Positions 31,283-42,857 of a DNA stretch of 64,000 nt are shown here, piece after piece (the stretch's first letter is position 1; the number at the start of each line of letters is the position of its first letter). Location: the NCBI GenBank assembly GCA_010015655.1, contig ML976749.1:1-64000 (forward strand), given 5' to 3'. The translations under genes were made by a program, and so were the position numbers. Source of the DNA: Bimuria novae-zelandiae CBS 107.79. Its lineage: Eukaryota > Ascomycota > Dothideomycetes > Pleosporales > Didymosphaeriaceae. Under the pieces are notes generated by a model that did not search any database, was not told the origin of the DNA, and worked only from the letters and a program-made list of their open reading frames with translations.

Positions 31283-33060
31283 ATGCTGGCCAAAAGTCGT
31301 AAATGTAAAAGTATTTAGGTATTTAAGGGGGGTAAGAATCTACCCTAGGCAACGCGGGCAGCTAAAAAGTCGCGTATAATAAAGTTACCTTATAAAAAAA
31401 CTCTTAAAAAAGTAAAGGCTAGGGCACCTTTACAAGAGATAGTAAATAAAGCTAATTATATAATTACTACTAAGGTAGCTAAGGCAGAGCAACTTAAGGA
31501 TAAAGACGTTAAGAAGTAAAAGATATACCTAGAGGATAGCCTATTATTAGCCTAGCTAGGTCCTTTTACATAATAATTAAATAAGGAGCTTACTAAAGTA
31601 ATTAATAAGACTTATATAAGGTGTCGCTATAGAGCGTACTATAATAATAAGATAGTTAACAGCGTAGAGGATAGTAATTATAAGTAACTACTTAGTAGTC
31701 TAACAGCGGGCGAGGTTTAGAGATGGGCTAACAGCGTCGTTATAGAGATAAGCACCTAGGAGAAAGTCTTTATTAAAAGCCTTACTATTATTATATATTT
31801 AAGTTAAACTTTAGTAAAGGATTATATAGTAAACGCTTTTAAACGCGGGGAGAGTTACCTACGTTTTACTAATATAAAAACTAGCGTAAAAGAGTTACTA
31901 TAATTAGCGCCCCTAGGGGCCACTGCGTGCATGGATTTTAACTTAGTACTACTACTAGAGTTACCTTAGGTACCTGCTTTAAGTTAGTCACGCGTAGGTG
32001 GCCCACAAGGCTCTTAGGTACGACTTACTACTACTAATTACTAACTCGCTAAGCTGCCAGACGTTATAGCGATTAACTAGATAGGCAATGGGCTAGCTAT
32101 CTAAATACGGGACGCGTGGAGGTGCCAGGACACCATGTGCTCGAACTACGCCCATGTGTGCTACTTTTAGCGTACTAAATCGTTGCTGGTGCGATTCTCC
32201 GATCATATGCCCGTCGAGGGCAATATAGTCGCCATATAGGCCCGCGAGGTGTCGCTACAAAGGTGTACAGTTACAGAGCCGTTAGACAACGTTTGGTTAA
32301 TAATAGCGAGATCTCGTGGGCAGGCTGGGCGACGGCGGAGGAGGAGCGACTCTAACGGCGAGCCTATAATAAAAGATATGCTTAAATTACTAATCGCGTC
32401 TGCAGTAAGTTAATTAGTATAAAGTTAGCTATCTTAAAAATTACCTGCCTAGTAGCGAGAACCTAATCGCCTACTAGATAACCTACTAGTTTTAACGTAG
32501 GATCTATTAACTTATAGTAACGTAGAGGAGCTCTACTATATGACACTGCTTTTCCTGTAGTGGTGGCTCGACAAGGGTCTACACAAAGATTGTAGAGATG
32601 TGAGAAAGGTCTTTACTATAGTTAAGGATAATAGAATTAATATTAACATGCTTATAGATCCCTCGGAGGCTAGCATGCCATATACCTTATAGCAAGAGGT
32701 GTAGGAGCTACCACCGCCTTCACTACTTAAACTTTAAGTATATGCTATCTAATAGCAGCGTGAATTTAAAGGACTAACTCTAGAGTAAAAAGCTTAGTGC
32801 CTAGAGAATATAAAAAAGGAGAAAGAGCGTGTAGAGCAAGAGGAGCAAGAGAAGGATAAGGACAAGGAGAGCTTATTTATATAGTAAATATAAGAAGTTA
32901 CTAAAGCTTTTGGCTAGGTTGCTAACGTTAATTTTATAGTTACTTATACTTTACGCTCTAGTTATATTATTAATTACTCTTAGATAGGGCGCGTCGTAAG
33001 TACTTTTATTAGGGGATTTACGTTCTTTATTTTGCTAATTTTAGCCTATAAAAATTAATT
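31283..33060 (+). pseudogene. Accessory gene of the two-gene Tc1-like element, copy 1
   Basis: Degenerate frame beginning MLAKSRKCKS (31283), similar in layout to MPSTRKRKVS of copy 2 (40254, minus). Conserved islands shared with copy 2 are IRDAWRCQDTMCSNYAHVCY near 32100 and RINI-NMLIDPSEASMPYTL near 32640. A Lys/Glu-rich stretch lies near the end. The Cys spacing WRC-x4-C-x6-C could bind zinc. The frame carries dozens of TAG/TAA. Function unknown; it is not part of a Tc1 transposase. Confidence 0.6.
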
Positions 33061-33199
33061 TTAAGGAATTTGCTGCCTAAATATACGTATATTATATTAA
33101 CTTATTAATAGAATTATGTAGAACTGCGACGTAAGTAAATTAACGCTAGTAAATAATAAGTCCGTATAGGCCACTATTATTAGGCTTAACAATATTTAC

Positions 33200-34290
33200 A
33201 CTTAATAATAACGCGTTAATTACTTAAGTCCTCTATCTCTTATACACCTCACACCTGCCAGCCTAAGTAGCTAAAGTACTTTCTCGCCCGCTCGTCGTTA
33301 TAGCAACCCTCCTGTACACCTAGCTCTAAGAAATACGAGAAATCCTAAAAGATAGGCGCTTTCTAGAAGTTCTTTTTTATCTATAACTTTAACGCTTTAA
33401 AGCTCTGCTTAATCGGATTTATATTAGGTGAGTACGGCGGCAGGTACTCGAGTACTACCCTAGCGTCTATACAAAGTTGTTAAATTTTAGCTAATTAATA
33501 AATAGATACGTTATCTATTATAATTATTAAGCGTGGCCCTAGGTACGGCGTGCAATACGACAGCACTTTACTAATAAGAAACTTCTTTATTAACTCCGCC
33601 ATAATTGCTCCCTAATAGATAAGATAATCGAGATACCTATTAACGTCTATAGCTAGTAATAAACTCTACCTCTTTAACCTCTACGCTAAGTATAATACCT
33701 AAACTAGCGTGTTTACCTCTAACTAGATATATTTTTAATCGCCTGTACGCTTGTTGCAAGCGCTCTTATTAATTACTATTACTATCTCTGCCTTATACGC
33801 TAGCTAGCAGCGAGCTCTAAACGCTTAACGGAGGACTATGTTACGCTTAGCTACTACTTTGGTTACCGCTTTTTGACTCTACCTTATGCTGGCAAGAGTC
33901 TCCTATATAGTTATCTGTGAGGCTTTTACGTTATACTTGTTATACAAGAAACTTTGCATCTTATCTAGGTAAGTATTTAGCTAGCCTAGCAGTAACTCTT
34001 TAAGCTTCTCGAGATAGTACTGCAACAATAACAGCGGCCTACCTTACTATACGCAGCTTAGCGGGTAAGGTTGCCCCTAGTACTCTAGACTAAGTTAAAT
34101 CCTCCTAATTATTATCCTAGCTACTTTTATATCTCTTTAGATTTAGGTGTCGCTAACGTTGTTATTTAATTAACTAATTACGGCCTGCAACACCGTCAAC
34201 AGTAACCTAGCTTTGCTATAGGTCCCTATTAAGGACTTTTAGATTCTTATAATACATTAAAAAGTTAATATTTAGCTAGTAAATCCGTGT
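33200..34290 (-). pseudogene. Tc1-type (DDE_3) transposase, copy 1
   Basis: Reverse-strand remnants include LEYLPPYSPNINPIKQSFK at about 33400, the end of the DDE_3 catalytic domain, where the usual acidic residue of NPIE is Lys (GAG to AAG). Numerous stops. Boundaries are approximate. Confidence 0.65.
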
Positions 34291-34466
34291 TTCAAATAAC
34301 GCGCGGGAATCGATTACTAATGCGCGGGGCAGGTCACATGTGTAGCGGGATTTTACGAAATAATAATAACGTGCCCGTGCACAGCGCGCACGGATTCGCA
34401 GCGCGCACGCCGAACACTAGAACACTAAAACACCCCCAAACTTCAACGCGTTATAACTTAACTAGC

Positions 34467-36790
34467 ATGGTAGCTATTAATAAAGCGTTAGCAGCGATTA
34501 AATCGCGAGAGCTTAAAAATAAAATTATATACTAGTAATATACTAATAAGTATAACGTATTAAGAAGTGCGTTAAGCTAGAGATACTAAAGCGTTTTACG
34601 CTTAAGAGCTAACTATATAGCTAATAAATAATTTCTTGCGCTACATTAAGAGCCAGAGCTTGTACAGTATATTACTAAACTTACTAAGCAAGGCCTACTT
34701 CCTATAAGGGAGATAATTAGAAATTTCTCCTCTAAAGTAGCATATTAGTAGCTTAGCGAGAGCTAGGTTACTCGCTTTATTAATAAACACGAGATCTATC
34801 TTATCTTAAAGTAGACTATCGCTATAGATTATACGCGCCACTTAGCTAATTCTAAGTTAAAATACTATTTTTACTTTAAGCTCCTGTATTAAAAGAATAC
34901 TAAATATTACCTTAAGGCTCGAGATATATATAATATAGATAAGAAGGGCTTCTTAATTAGCTTAATAGGCAAAAGTAAGAGGATATTTAGCAAGCGTTAA
35001 TAGGAGAAGAAGGAGGTTCGAGCCTCTCTCTAAGATAGATTACGCGAGTTTCTAACACTCCTGGCCTACTACTACGCTAATGGGAGCTCGCTGCCTCTAG
35101 GCCTTACTTACGTAGCTACAAAAGGAGCTATACAATCGAGCTAGGTGCAGGATATTAAGGCAGGAGAATATAAAGTGTTTATCTTATTATCTCTAATAGG
35201 CTAGTTAAACGATAACGTAGGGCTAGCCTGGCTTAAGTAGGTGTTTAATCGCTGTATAAAGTAGTAATTAGGTAGATAGAGATTACTTATCCTTAATAGC
35301 TCTAGATCTTATCTCACGATAAAGTTTATTAGCTACTATATTTACTATAAGATACTCCTAATAGTCCTCCCTCCTTATTTAACTTATACGCTCCAGCCGC
35401 TTAATATAGCGCTATTTAAGCTACTCTCTTAAGCCTACTCTAATAAGCTTACTAACTATCTATATAAGGCTTAAGGCCTTATTTTAATTAAGAAAGGAGA
35501 CTTCTTCCTACTATTCTAGAGAGCTTAGCAGGCCTTGTTTAAGTAATTAACTATATTAAAAGCGTTTAAAGCTACTAGTATATGTTAAGATCCCAAAGAG
35601 GTAGCTATTCTCTAAGGGGCTAAGGTTGGTTCTCGGGCAGGAGTACTAGTAGGACAGGAGAGGGTTGTAGTGATAGCTTGCGCCTGTCACTAAGGGCGTT
35701 GGTATTAAAGGTGTGTATAGCACAATTAAATTAACAAGGTTGCTTATTTAGATCCAAACGATAGATTGATAAACAGGTTAAACACGCATATCTAGAGGGA
35801 TATTCGAGCTCTCTATATACCCGTAGGCTTTCTTCTGTCATCACCCGTTTCTGTGCCATCATGACCTTGGTCTAATGGTACTGGCATCAGTGATGGTACT
35901 GCCATCACTGTCTTGGCGTAATGGTGTGGCTTGGCGTGAGGGTACATCACGTGACCTCGGTAGTGTGGTCCCACTATGGGTTACCCCGCCATGGCCGCCG
36001 TTGGCCCTCCTTTACTGCCGCTCGTTTAGATCCTAACAGTATATAGCTAATAGATCCTAACGTTATCCTTAAGAGATTCGCGAGTACGCCAGAGACTAAG
36101 CGGAGCTTATTATTAGGGCTCTCTAATAGTAATTAGAGAAAGCTTAATTAGTTAGTCTAAGTTACTATTAATAATAGCTATTAGTATAAGGCAAAAAAGC
36201 TGCGTTTAAGCGTTCACTATCTCTCTATATAGAATAAGCTTTTAAAGCATAAGAATAAGGGCTTAATAGAGGCTTTTTAGTATAAGTAGAAGCATAAGAA
36301 GAAGAGCAAAGTCCTTAACCTTTAATAGCGCTAAGAATATTATAGTAGCGCTGTCTTCTAGTCTCCTTGTAAGACGCGTAAGGCTTAAGCTAGAGAAGTA
36401 ATATAAAAGTAAGATAAGATAGAGGGGAAACTTTAAAAAGTATAGGCTAAGAAGCAGCGTAAGGAGGCTTAACTATAGTATTAAGTTAAGCTTAAGAAGA
36501 AGCGTGTGGAGAGGTAAAAGCTAAAGAAGATAAGAGAGCTTAAGTAAGCTAAGAAAGTAGCTAAACACGCACGTAAAGTTAAAGCTTAATATAAAAAAAA
36601 AACTATCTAATAAACTTAATAACGTAAGCGTAAAGCCTCCTAAGCGCCTTCCTTTAAGAACAAGCGTTAAAAATAAGTAATAGAGAATAGAGCTCGCGAT
36701 GTAGTTACATCTCCTCTATTAGTTACTCTACTAAAGGTTACATTGCGAGGGCGCAACGTTAACCTTTTATAAAAATATAAATAGTATAAG
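34467..36790 (+). pseudogene. Pogo transposase of element 3, RIP-damaged and LTR-interrupted
   Basis: Starts MVAINKALAAIKSRELKNKI (34467). The DDE region is recognisable from order and similarity to element 1 (near 34930 an NIDKKGF-like segment) but has very many stops. The solo LTR interrupts it at 35583. Confidence 0.7.
35583..36038 (-). repeat. Solo LTR in reverse orientation, with 5-bp target duplication
   Basis: 456 bp, starting TGTTAAGATCCC and ending GGATCCTAACA-like (TAGATCCTAACA). It is flanked by GTATA at 35578-35582 and 36039-36043. Read in reverse it shares TGTTAGGATCT, GGAGGGCCAAC, GTCACGTGA and GAGTACTCCTGCCC-type words with the full gypsy LTRs, so it is a diverged member of that family left after LTR-LTR recombination. 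Confidence 0.88.
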
Positions 36791-37092
36791 TTAATTACAA
36801 GCATCTAATTACTATAACACTACGGTCTTATTAGTATTAAGCTATTGTGTGGCGTTGTACAGCCTTATTCTTGAGATTGAGCAGATGGCGTTTTAGCGTG
36901 CGCGCTGCGAATCCGTGCGCGCTGCGCACGGGCACGTTATCGGTGCTATGCAAAATACCGTCCAGACCCACTCTGGGCGCTTGTTAGGTAAGCGCCTCCC
37001 CGCTTTCATCGCCGTATATACCAAATTGTACTGCAGACGATGCAATTAAAGAAATTACACTAACTTTTCTTATTGCCAGGGTACTGTAAGGT

Positions 37093-38184
37093 ATGCCGCA
37101 TGATCCAGGGAGGCCTATAGGGCACTAACTACAGCCCTCGCTGGCGCAGGCAATCGTTGAGCGCATAAAGGCAGGGCAAAATAACTACGAGATTCACAGA
37201 TCTCTCGGAGTTAACCCTAAAAGTGTATAGAAATATCGACTTAACTTGGAAGCATACAGCCAAGCGTACCCGCCGCGATGCGTGAGGCTCAGGAGACCAC
37301 CGTCGCTACGGCAATGCCATAAGGACGCGCTGCTGGAGCTCCTACGGGGCAAGCCTACGGCGTATATCGATGAAATGCAGGCCTTCTTGTTCGATGAATT
37401 CGACATAGAAACGTCAGCGGCCACTATCACGAGAGCTCTCGCTAGCATAAGGTAGAGTCAAAAAGCTGCGTCAAAAGCTGCCGCCGAACGCTATAAAGGT
37501 CTCCGTCGGGTGTTCCGCGCGCGCTGCTAATAGATATATAAACTAGAGCAGATTATCTGCCTCGACGAGAGCGCTTGTAATGAGAGAACTGGCGATAGAA
37601 AGTACGCCTGGTCAGCCATAAACATGCTAGCAGACGTGAAATACTCAGCGCGACGCTTGGAGAGGTAGAGCTTGCTCCCTGCCATAGATAAGGATGGCTA
37701 CGTTGATCATATAATATACCAAGGAGCGATCACCGCAGAACTAATAGAGGCGTTTCTAGCGAACAAAGTACTCCCCCATTGCAATCCTTGGCCGGGAAAT
37801 CAATCAGTAATAGTCCTTAATAACGCCTCTATCTATAGGTTAGAAAATCTTATCACATTGTGCGCAGAGGCGGGCGTTGTGCTCGAATACTTGCCGCCAT
37901 ACTCGCCGGATTTCAACCTAATTAAGCAGACCTTTAAGGTGCTAAAAAACTAGATAAAAAGGCATTACGAACACGCTTATATTTATAAAAATTTTGCCTA
38001 CTTCTTAGAGGAAGCAGTGTAGAGCGTTTGCTATAATAAGTTAGTATCTGCGCAAGGTTTTTTTAAGTTCTATAAATAGGTGCTATAGGTGCTGGGCGTA
38101 GCGCAATACTATAGAGTTAGTGTCTATAACGATATCGCGGAGGTGGCTAAACCTTACCCGCTATTATTTAAAAAAATAACTTAA
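37093..38184 (+). pseudogene. Tc1-type (DDE_3) transposase, copy 2
   Basis: Begins MPHDPGRPIGH, then an HTH (LAQAIVERIKAGQNNYEIHR) and long open stretches (37246-37455, 37672-37953). The first catalytic Asp is in ICLDESACNERTG. The second site reads VLNNAS where VLDNAS is expected. The third reads SPDFNLIKQ where an acidic residue is expected in place of Lys. Both changes are G-to-A after T, as RIP produces. Eight or so TAG/TAA stops. Ends at 38184; about 360 codons, normal for Tc1-like transposases. Confidence 0.8.
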
Positions 38185-38349
38185 TAGCTATGCAAGGTGT
38201 AACTAATATCGCTAAATTAATTACTATTATCTATTTTGCGATAGTAGTTATAGTAAAGGAGTTATAGTAGGAGAGGCGTTAGCGGCGTTAATAAAGTATA
38301 GTATTTTAGGCAGGTCTTAAAGCCTCTATAAGTAACTTAATTACTAGGC

Positions 38350-40254
38350 AAGCGCGTACTTAGTTAAATTTTAATTAAAAGTGGCCCGTGCACTATGTAT
38401 AAAATAAAGCTCTCTTCGCCAACGTCGCTAGCTCTCTACTTAATTACCTCCCCTACGCAACCTGTCACGCTCTTTCTACTCTAGATCCTCTTTATATACC
38501 TCTATAGCGCCCTCCTTATTACTCTCCGTAAGTCTATTATACCCGGATCGCCACCAGATCGCCATTTTACGTAGGCGGAGGAGCAATAGCACTAGTAACT
38601 TAAAATACTATTCTTACATAGCGTATAGCATTCCCGCGTCGGACAGATCTATAAGCATATTAAGGTTAATTCTACTACGTCTAACAACGTTAAGGAGCAC
38701 CTTATTAACTTTATACACCTCTATAGCTATTGCTTGCTCCCTCTACCAGTTAAAGAAAAACTAAGTATAGTAAGAAAGCTCTACCTAATTAGCATACGTT
38801 AACTCTTGCCACGCTAACGCACTTAACGTACTCCTTAAGCTTATAGAGAGCGCCGTATTTAACGTTTAAGGATACTATTAGTAGCCTAAAACTTAACTCT
38901 ATGCTAATTAACTTATATAGAGCGAGTTGGCAGCGATTACCTTTATAAAGTTGTCTACATTAAGGTTAAATCTAGCACCTTTTTTAGCCCTCTACGCCGA
39001 CTTTTCCCTCGCAACTTTCTCCCTAGCCAGTATTAGGCTTAGTCGTATATTATCATGCGGCTCCTCGACTATATACCTGCCCTTTGTTATATCTCGCGCC
39101 TATGCCGCCACTATAGTGCTACTCGCTGGGTAGTGATTCTTAAACTAATTAGGTTGCCTAGGCGTACGTTTAACCCAGCACACGTACGGATAGTTGCCAT
39201 AGTGGGTATCCTGGCATCGCCATTTATCGCGTATCGTGACTATAGGGCCCTCGCCGACGGCAGCATACGTAAGGACGTCTGGCAGGTCATGTAACTAACG
39301 ATGAGTTACGGTAAGTCGCGGCGGAGAGCTCTAAGAGCTCTAAATACTCTATAAGCTAAATACCCCCTTATTACGCGTCCCACTATTTTGGCCAGTTTCT
39401 AGCTCTACTAGCGTTAAATTAAAGTTAACGTAAGTTACCTTAGTAATAGACTTCTCCTTTAACTCGTACGCGCGCTTAACGACCTACATAAACGTAATAC
39501 TATTACTATACTTAAGAGACTACGCAAGTCTTTGTCGCTTAGGTACCTATAGTGTATATATAATCGCAGTTAAATTTTTTACTACTATTTTAATAGGCGG
39601 AATTGACTATACTAGGTCTTGTATAACCTCGTCTACCCAGTGCCAGAGCTCTGCGTAGAAGTACGTACGTATTATTATTTTAGTATTAAATTTAGTTCTA
39701 ACTTCCTCCTTCCGTAAGAACGCACGCTAATAGTAGGTAATATATAGCTTAACTTTATACGATTCTAACGATTTATTAAGTACCTTATTATTATAATTTT
39801 AGCTATTATTATTAATTTCTAGTATAACTTCTAGCGGCGTTAGCGCGTTAACTTTAGAAAAAATTAATAAATTCTTATTATTGTTAAATACCCCCCTATT
39901 ACGCGATTGCTTACGCTCGTTATTACCCTTATTGCTACTAACGTTATTAAATACCCCCCTATTAGGCGATTGCTCGCGCGCGGAGTTTTCTAATAACATA
40001 AGCCTCTAAGCTAACTAAGGTTCTTCGTCCTTAGGGTAATTGTTAACGTATATATTAACGTCGTCGTTAACGCTATCGCCCTCTGGCAGAGGTCCTTCCT
40101 CCTCTGTAGGTCCTTCCTTTTCTATGCCTGCAAATCGTATAACGCGCAGGGGCGCCCTCGTTAGTGGGGTCTTTTTTTGTGCCTTGGCCTTCCTCGGAGG
40201 GTTGCGGCCAGCGTTAAACACCTTTGAAACCTTCCTTTTTCGAGTACTTGGCAT
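38350..40254 (-). pseudogene. Accessory gene of the two-gene Tc1-like element, copy 2
   Basis: Opens MPSTRKRKVSKVFNAGRNPP (40254), with a basic N-terminus and an acidic segment (EEEGPLPEGDSVNDDVN). The 79-codon frame then hits a stop. Downstream, the short word NRGVFNN recurs (SPNRGVFNN, SRNRGVFNN). Islands IRDKWRCQDTHYGNYPYVCW near 39200 and SRINLNMLIDLSDAGML near 38630 match copy 1. Original length was perhaps 550-650 residues. No known domain recognised. Confidence 0.6.
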
Positions 40255-40538
40255 GATACATTCGCTATAGGCGACTTACCGCCTATTTATACCTCCTAGT
40301 AAGTTAATTTTCCTCTATTACATTGTCTCTTATACAAATTTTGTATGTGAGGTGATAAAGGCGGGGAAGCGATTACCTAATGAGCGTGCAGCCACTCAGA
40401 AGCTTGCCCCAAGTGGGTCGGGACGGTATTTTGCATAGCATTATAACTACCGTAGCTTGGCAGTTGGCGCGCCGCGTCACCGAACGCGCCACCCCACCAT
40501 GCAATACCCCAACTTCAATGCGCTGCATCTCCACCAAT

Positions 40539-42362
40539 ATGGACCCGATTACGGCCGCGATAGAAGCAATTGAATCACGGAGACCAGGAAAATCTTTCTT
40601 GTATTGAAAAATTGCAAAAGAATTTGGTGTTATACGATCTACACTAACGCGCCAGCATAAGCGCTTTATCGGCCAGCAGCAGGTTCCTGTACAACATGGC
40701 CGAAATATCACCCAACAGCAAGAACAGGAGCTTCTACGATATATCAAGCGCCTTACCGAACGTGGCCTTCCTCCTACACGGCAAATGATACAGAGCTTTG
40801 CCTCTACGGTGGCCAAAAAGAACGTTAGCTTATCGTGGGTTGATCGCTTTGTCCGGCGTCACGCTGAATCCTTAATATCACGATGGACGACTAGTATTGA
40901 CAGCAATCGTTACAAAGCTGATTCCCTAGCCAAATATAAGCTCTGCTTCGACCTCCTACAGCAGAAGATAGAGCAGTATCAGATTGAGGCTCGAGATATC
41001 TACAATATGGACGAGAAAGGCATCCTACTTGGCATCACCTCCCGCTCAAAGAGGATCTTTAATAGGCCTCTGTACGAGAGCAAGGCTGTAAGGCAAGCTA
41101 TCCAGGATGGCAGCCGCGAGTGGATATCGCTCATAGCCTGTATATGCGCCGACGGATCTGCCCTAGATCCAGCTCTGATCTATCAGGCCACCTCTACAAA
41201 CATACAATCAAGCTAGGTCGAGGATCTTAACCCTCAACACCATCAGGCCTTTATCACCGTATCTAAATCTGGCTAGTTAAGCAATTAGATTGGCCTCGCA
41301 TGGCTTTAATAGGTGTTTAATCGCCTTATAAAGTCAAAAGTTAGACAATCATATCGACTATTAATCCTCGACGGCCATAGATCTCATGTTACTATGGATT
41401 TTATTGACTATTGCGATCGTAATAGGATCCTGTTAGCCATCTATCCACCTCATTCAACCCATACGTTACAGCCTCTCGATGTCTGCGTGTTCAAGCCTCT
41501 ATCGACAGCGTATTCAAATGAGCTGTCAGCCTTCCTACAGAACAGCCAGGGGCTAGCCTCTATTGCCAAGAGAGACTTCTTCAGCCTATTCTAGAAGGCC
41601 TGGGTCAGCACTATAAGGCAGCTATTAATCCTCTAGGCCTTTAAAGCTACAGGCATCTCCCCGCTAGATCTAACAACTATCCTTAAGTAATTTAATTAGA
41701 CTATACCTTCTAATTAATAATTACAAAAGAGCTTAACCTCAATACTTAGTGCTTTAGATTGGAGAAAGATTAACCAGCTACTAAAGGCTATTATTAATAC
41801 AGGGGGTGGTAATAAGGCCAAGAAGCTAAGTCAAACTGTATACTTAATCTCTATACAAAAGCAACTCCTAGAGCATGAAAACAAAGGTCTGCGGGAGGCT
41901 CTAGCAATGCAGAAGAAACTCTCAAAGCAAGGCAGGCCTCTGCCTCTTAATTAGCTAGATAAGTATTATAGTGGAGCTATTTTCTAGTCACCCTACAGCG
42001 TACAGCGGGCACGTGATCGTTAACACGAAAAAGATGCTAAAGCGTAGCAACTACAGCTTCAAAAAAGTAAGCAAGTAGAAGCCCGTCAGGCTAGCTAGTA
42101 GCTTAAAATAAGGCTACTCTAAGAAAGGCGTGTTACTTAAGCAACTACTAAAGATGCATGCGCAAAGTAGAGGGCTAATAAGGCTACTAAGTAACGCCTT
42201 AAGCAATAGGCCCGCAAGATATAAAGTTAACTTTAAAAGCGTATTAAAATATACAAATTAGGTAGTAAAAATATCTTAAAGCCTTTTAATAAGGCTATTA
42301 AGAAAAAACAGCCTTAGCGTAAGGCTGTAGATGTTAATAAGGCCTTATCTATTATATCCGCC
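40539..42362 (+). pseudogene. Pogo transposase of element 4
   Basis: MDPITAAIEAIESRRPGKSF (40539) is followed by a TAG near 40607, then long open segments to 41216 and 41313-41594. HTH is KEFGVIRSTLTRQHKRF. The catalytic Asp segments are YNMDEKGILLG near 41010 and LLILDGHRSHV near 41360, then HSTHTLQPLDV. The Lys-rich C-terminus is broken by stops and then by the gypsy insertion at 42363. Confidence 0.8.
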
Positions 42363-42810
42363 TGTTAGGATCTGAACATGTACGAGACGCGGAGGGCCAA
42401 CAGGTCCTCAGCAAGGGTAACACTCGGCGGGGCTATTCAGCCGGGGTCACGTGACATGCCATCCCGCTAAGCAAAACCATCCCGGATGGTGTAACTATCC
42501 CAGATAGCGAGACCGTCCCGGATAGTGAAACCATCCCGGATGGTAGGAAGGTAAGGGATGGCAGGATTCACGTAGTATATAAAAAGCTCAAATATCTCTC
42601 CTAGATATTTGTGTTTAACCTGTTTATCAATCTATCGTTTAGATTTAACTCAGGCAATCGTCGATTTAATTATAACTCTTACGCCCTCTTAATACCAACA
42701 ACCCTATTAACTAGCTTAAGTAGTTAATACCCTTTTCTTGCCTAATAAGTACTCCTGCCCAAGAACTAACCCTAACTACTTACAGACTAGCTACCCAGAA
42801 GGACTTAACA
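42363..42810 (+). repeat. Gypsy 5' LTR
   Basis: 448 bp, TG...CA ends. Contains four tandem copies of a ~17-bp motif based on CCATCCCGGATGG (about 42475-42545), likely a transcriptional control block. Confidence 0.95.
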
Positions 42811-42857
42811 TCTTAAACACCCTTAACATAAGTACTACTAGGACTCCTACTTCTTCC

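Larger units (their letters stand above)
26586..34360 (-). mobile_element. Two-gene Tc1-like element, copy 1, left end split by nested insertions
   Basis: The outer 18 bases of the right repeat (34343-34360, reverse complement TTTCGTAAAATCCCGCTA) occur at 26586-26603. The next repeat bases (CACATGTGATC...) resume at 31144. A TA duplication is at 26602-26603 and 31142-31143. So a MITE and two pogo elements (26604-31141) were inserted into the left inverted repeat. The body is about 3.2 kb: a Tc1-type transposase on the minus strand (about 33200-34250) convergent with a second gene on the plus strand (31283-33060). Confidence 0.72.
34369..36937 (+). mobile_element. Pogo-like element 3 containing a solo LTR
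   Basis: The inverted repeats begin ACGTGCCCGTGCRCAGCGCG at 34369 and end at 36937, flanked by TA (34367-34368, 36938-36939). The word CAGCGCGCACG occurs twice in each repeat. The element is 2569 bp, of which 461 bp are the solo LTR and its duplication, so about 2.1 kb originally. Confidence 0.88.
36944..40440 (+). mobile_element. Two-gene Tc1-like element, copy 2
   Basis: The inverted repeats TGCTATGCAAAATACCGTCC begin at 36944 and end at 40440. The right repeat has ~18 extra bases internally. A second matching block is TTAGGTAA-CGC-TCCCCGC. It holds a transposase (plus, 37093-38184) and an accessory gene (minus, 40254 to ~38350) arranged tail to tail, as in copy 1. Length is 3.5 kb. Confidence 0.78.
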
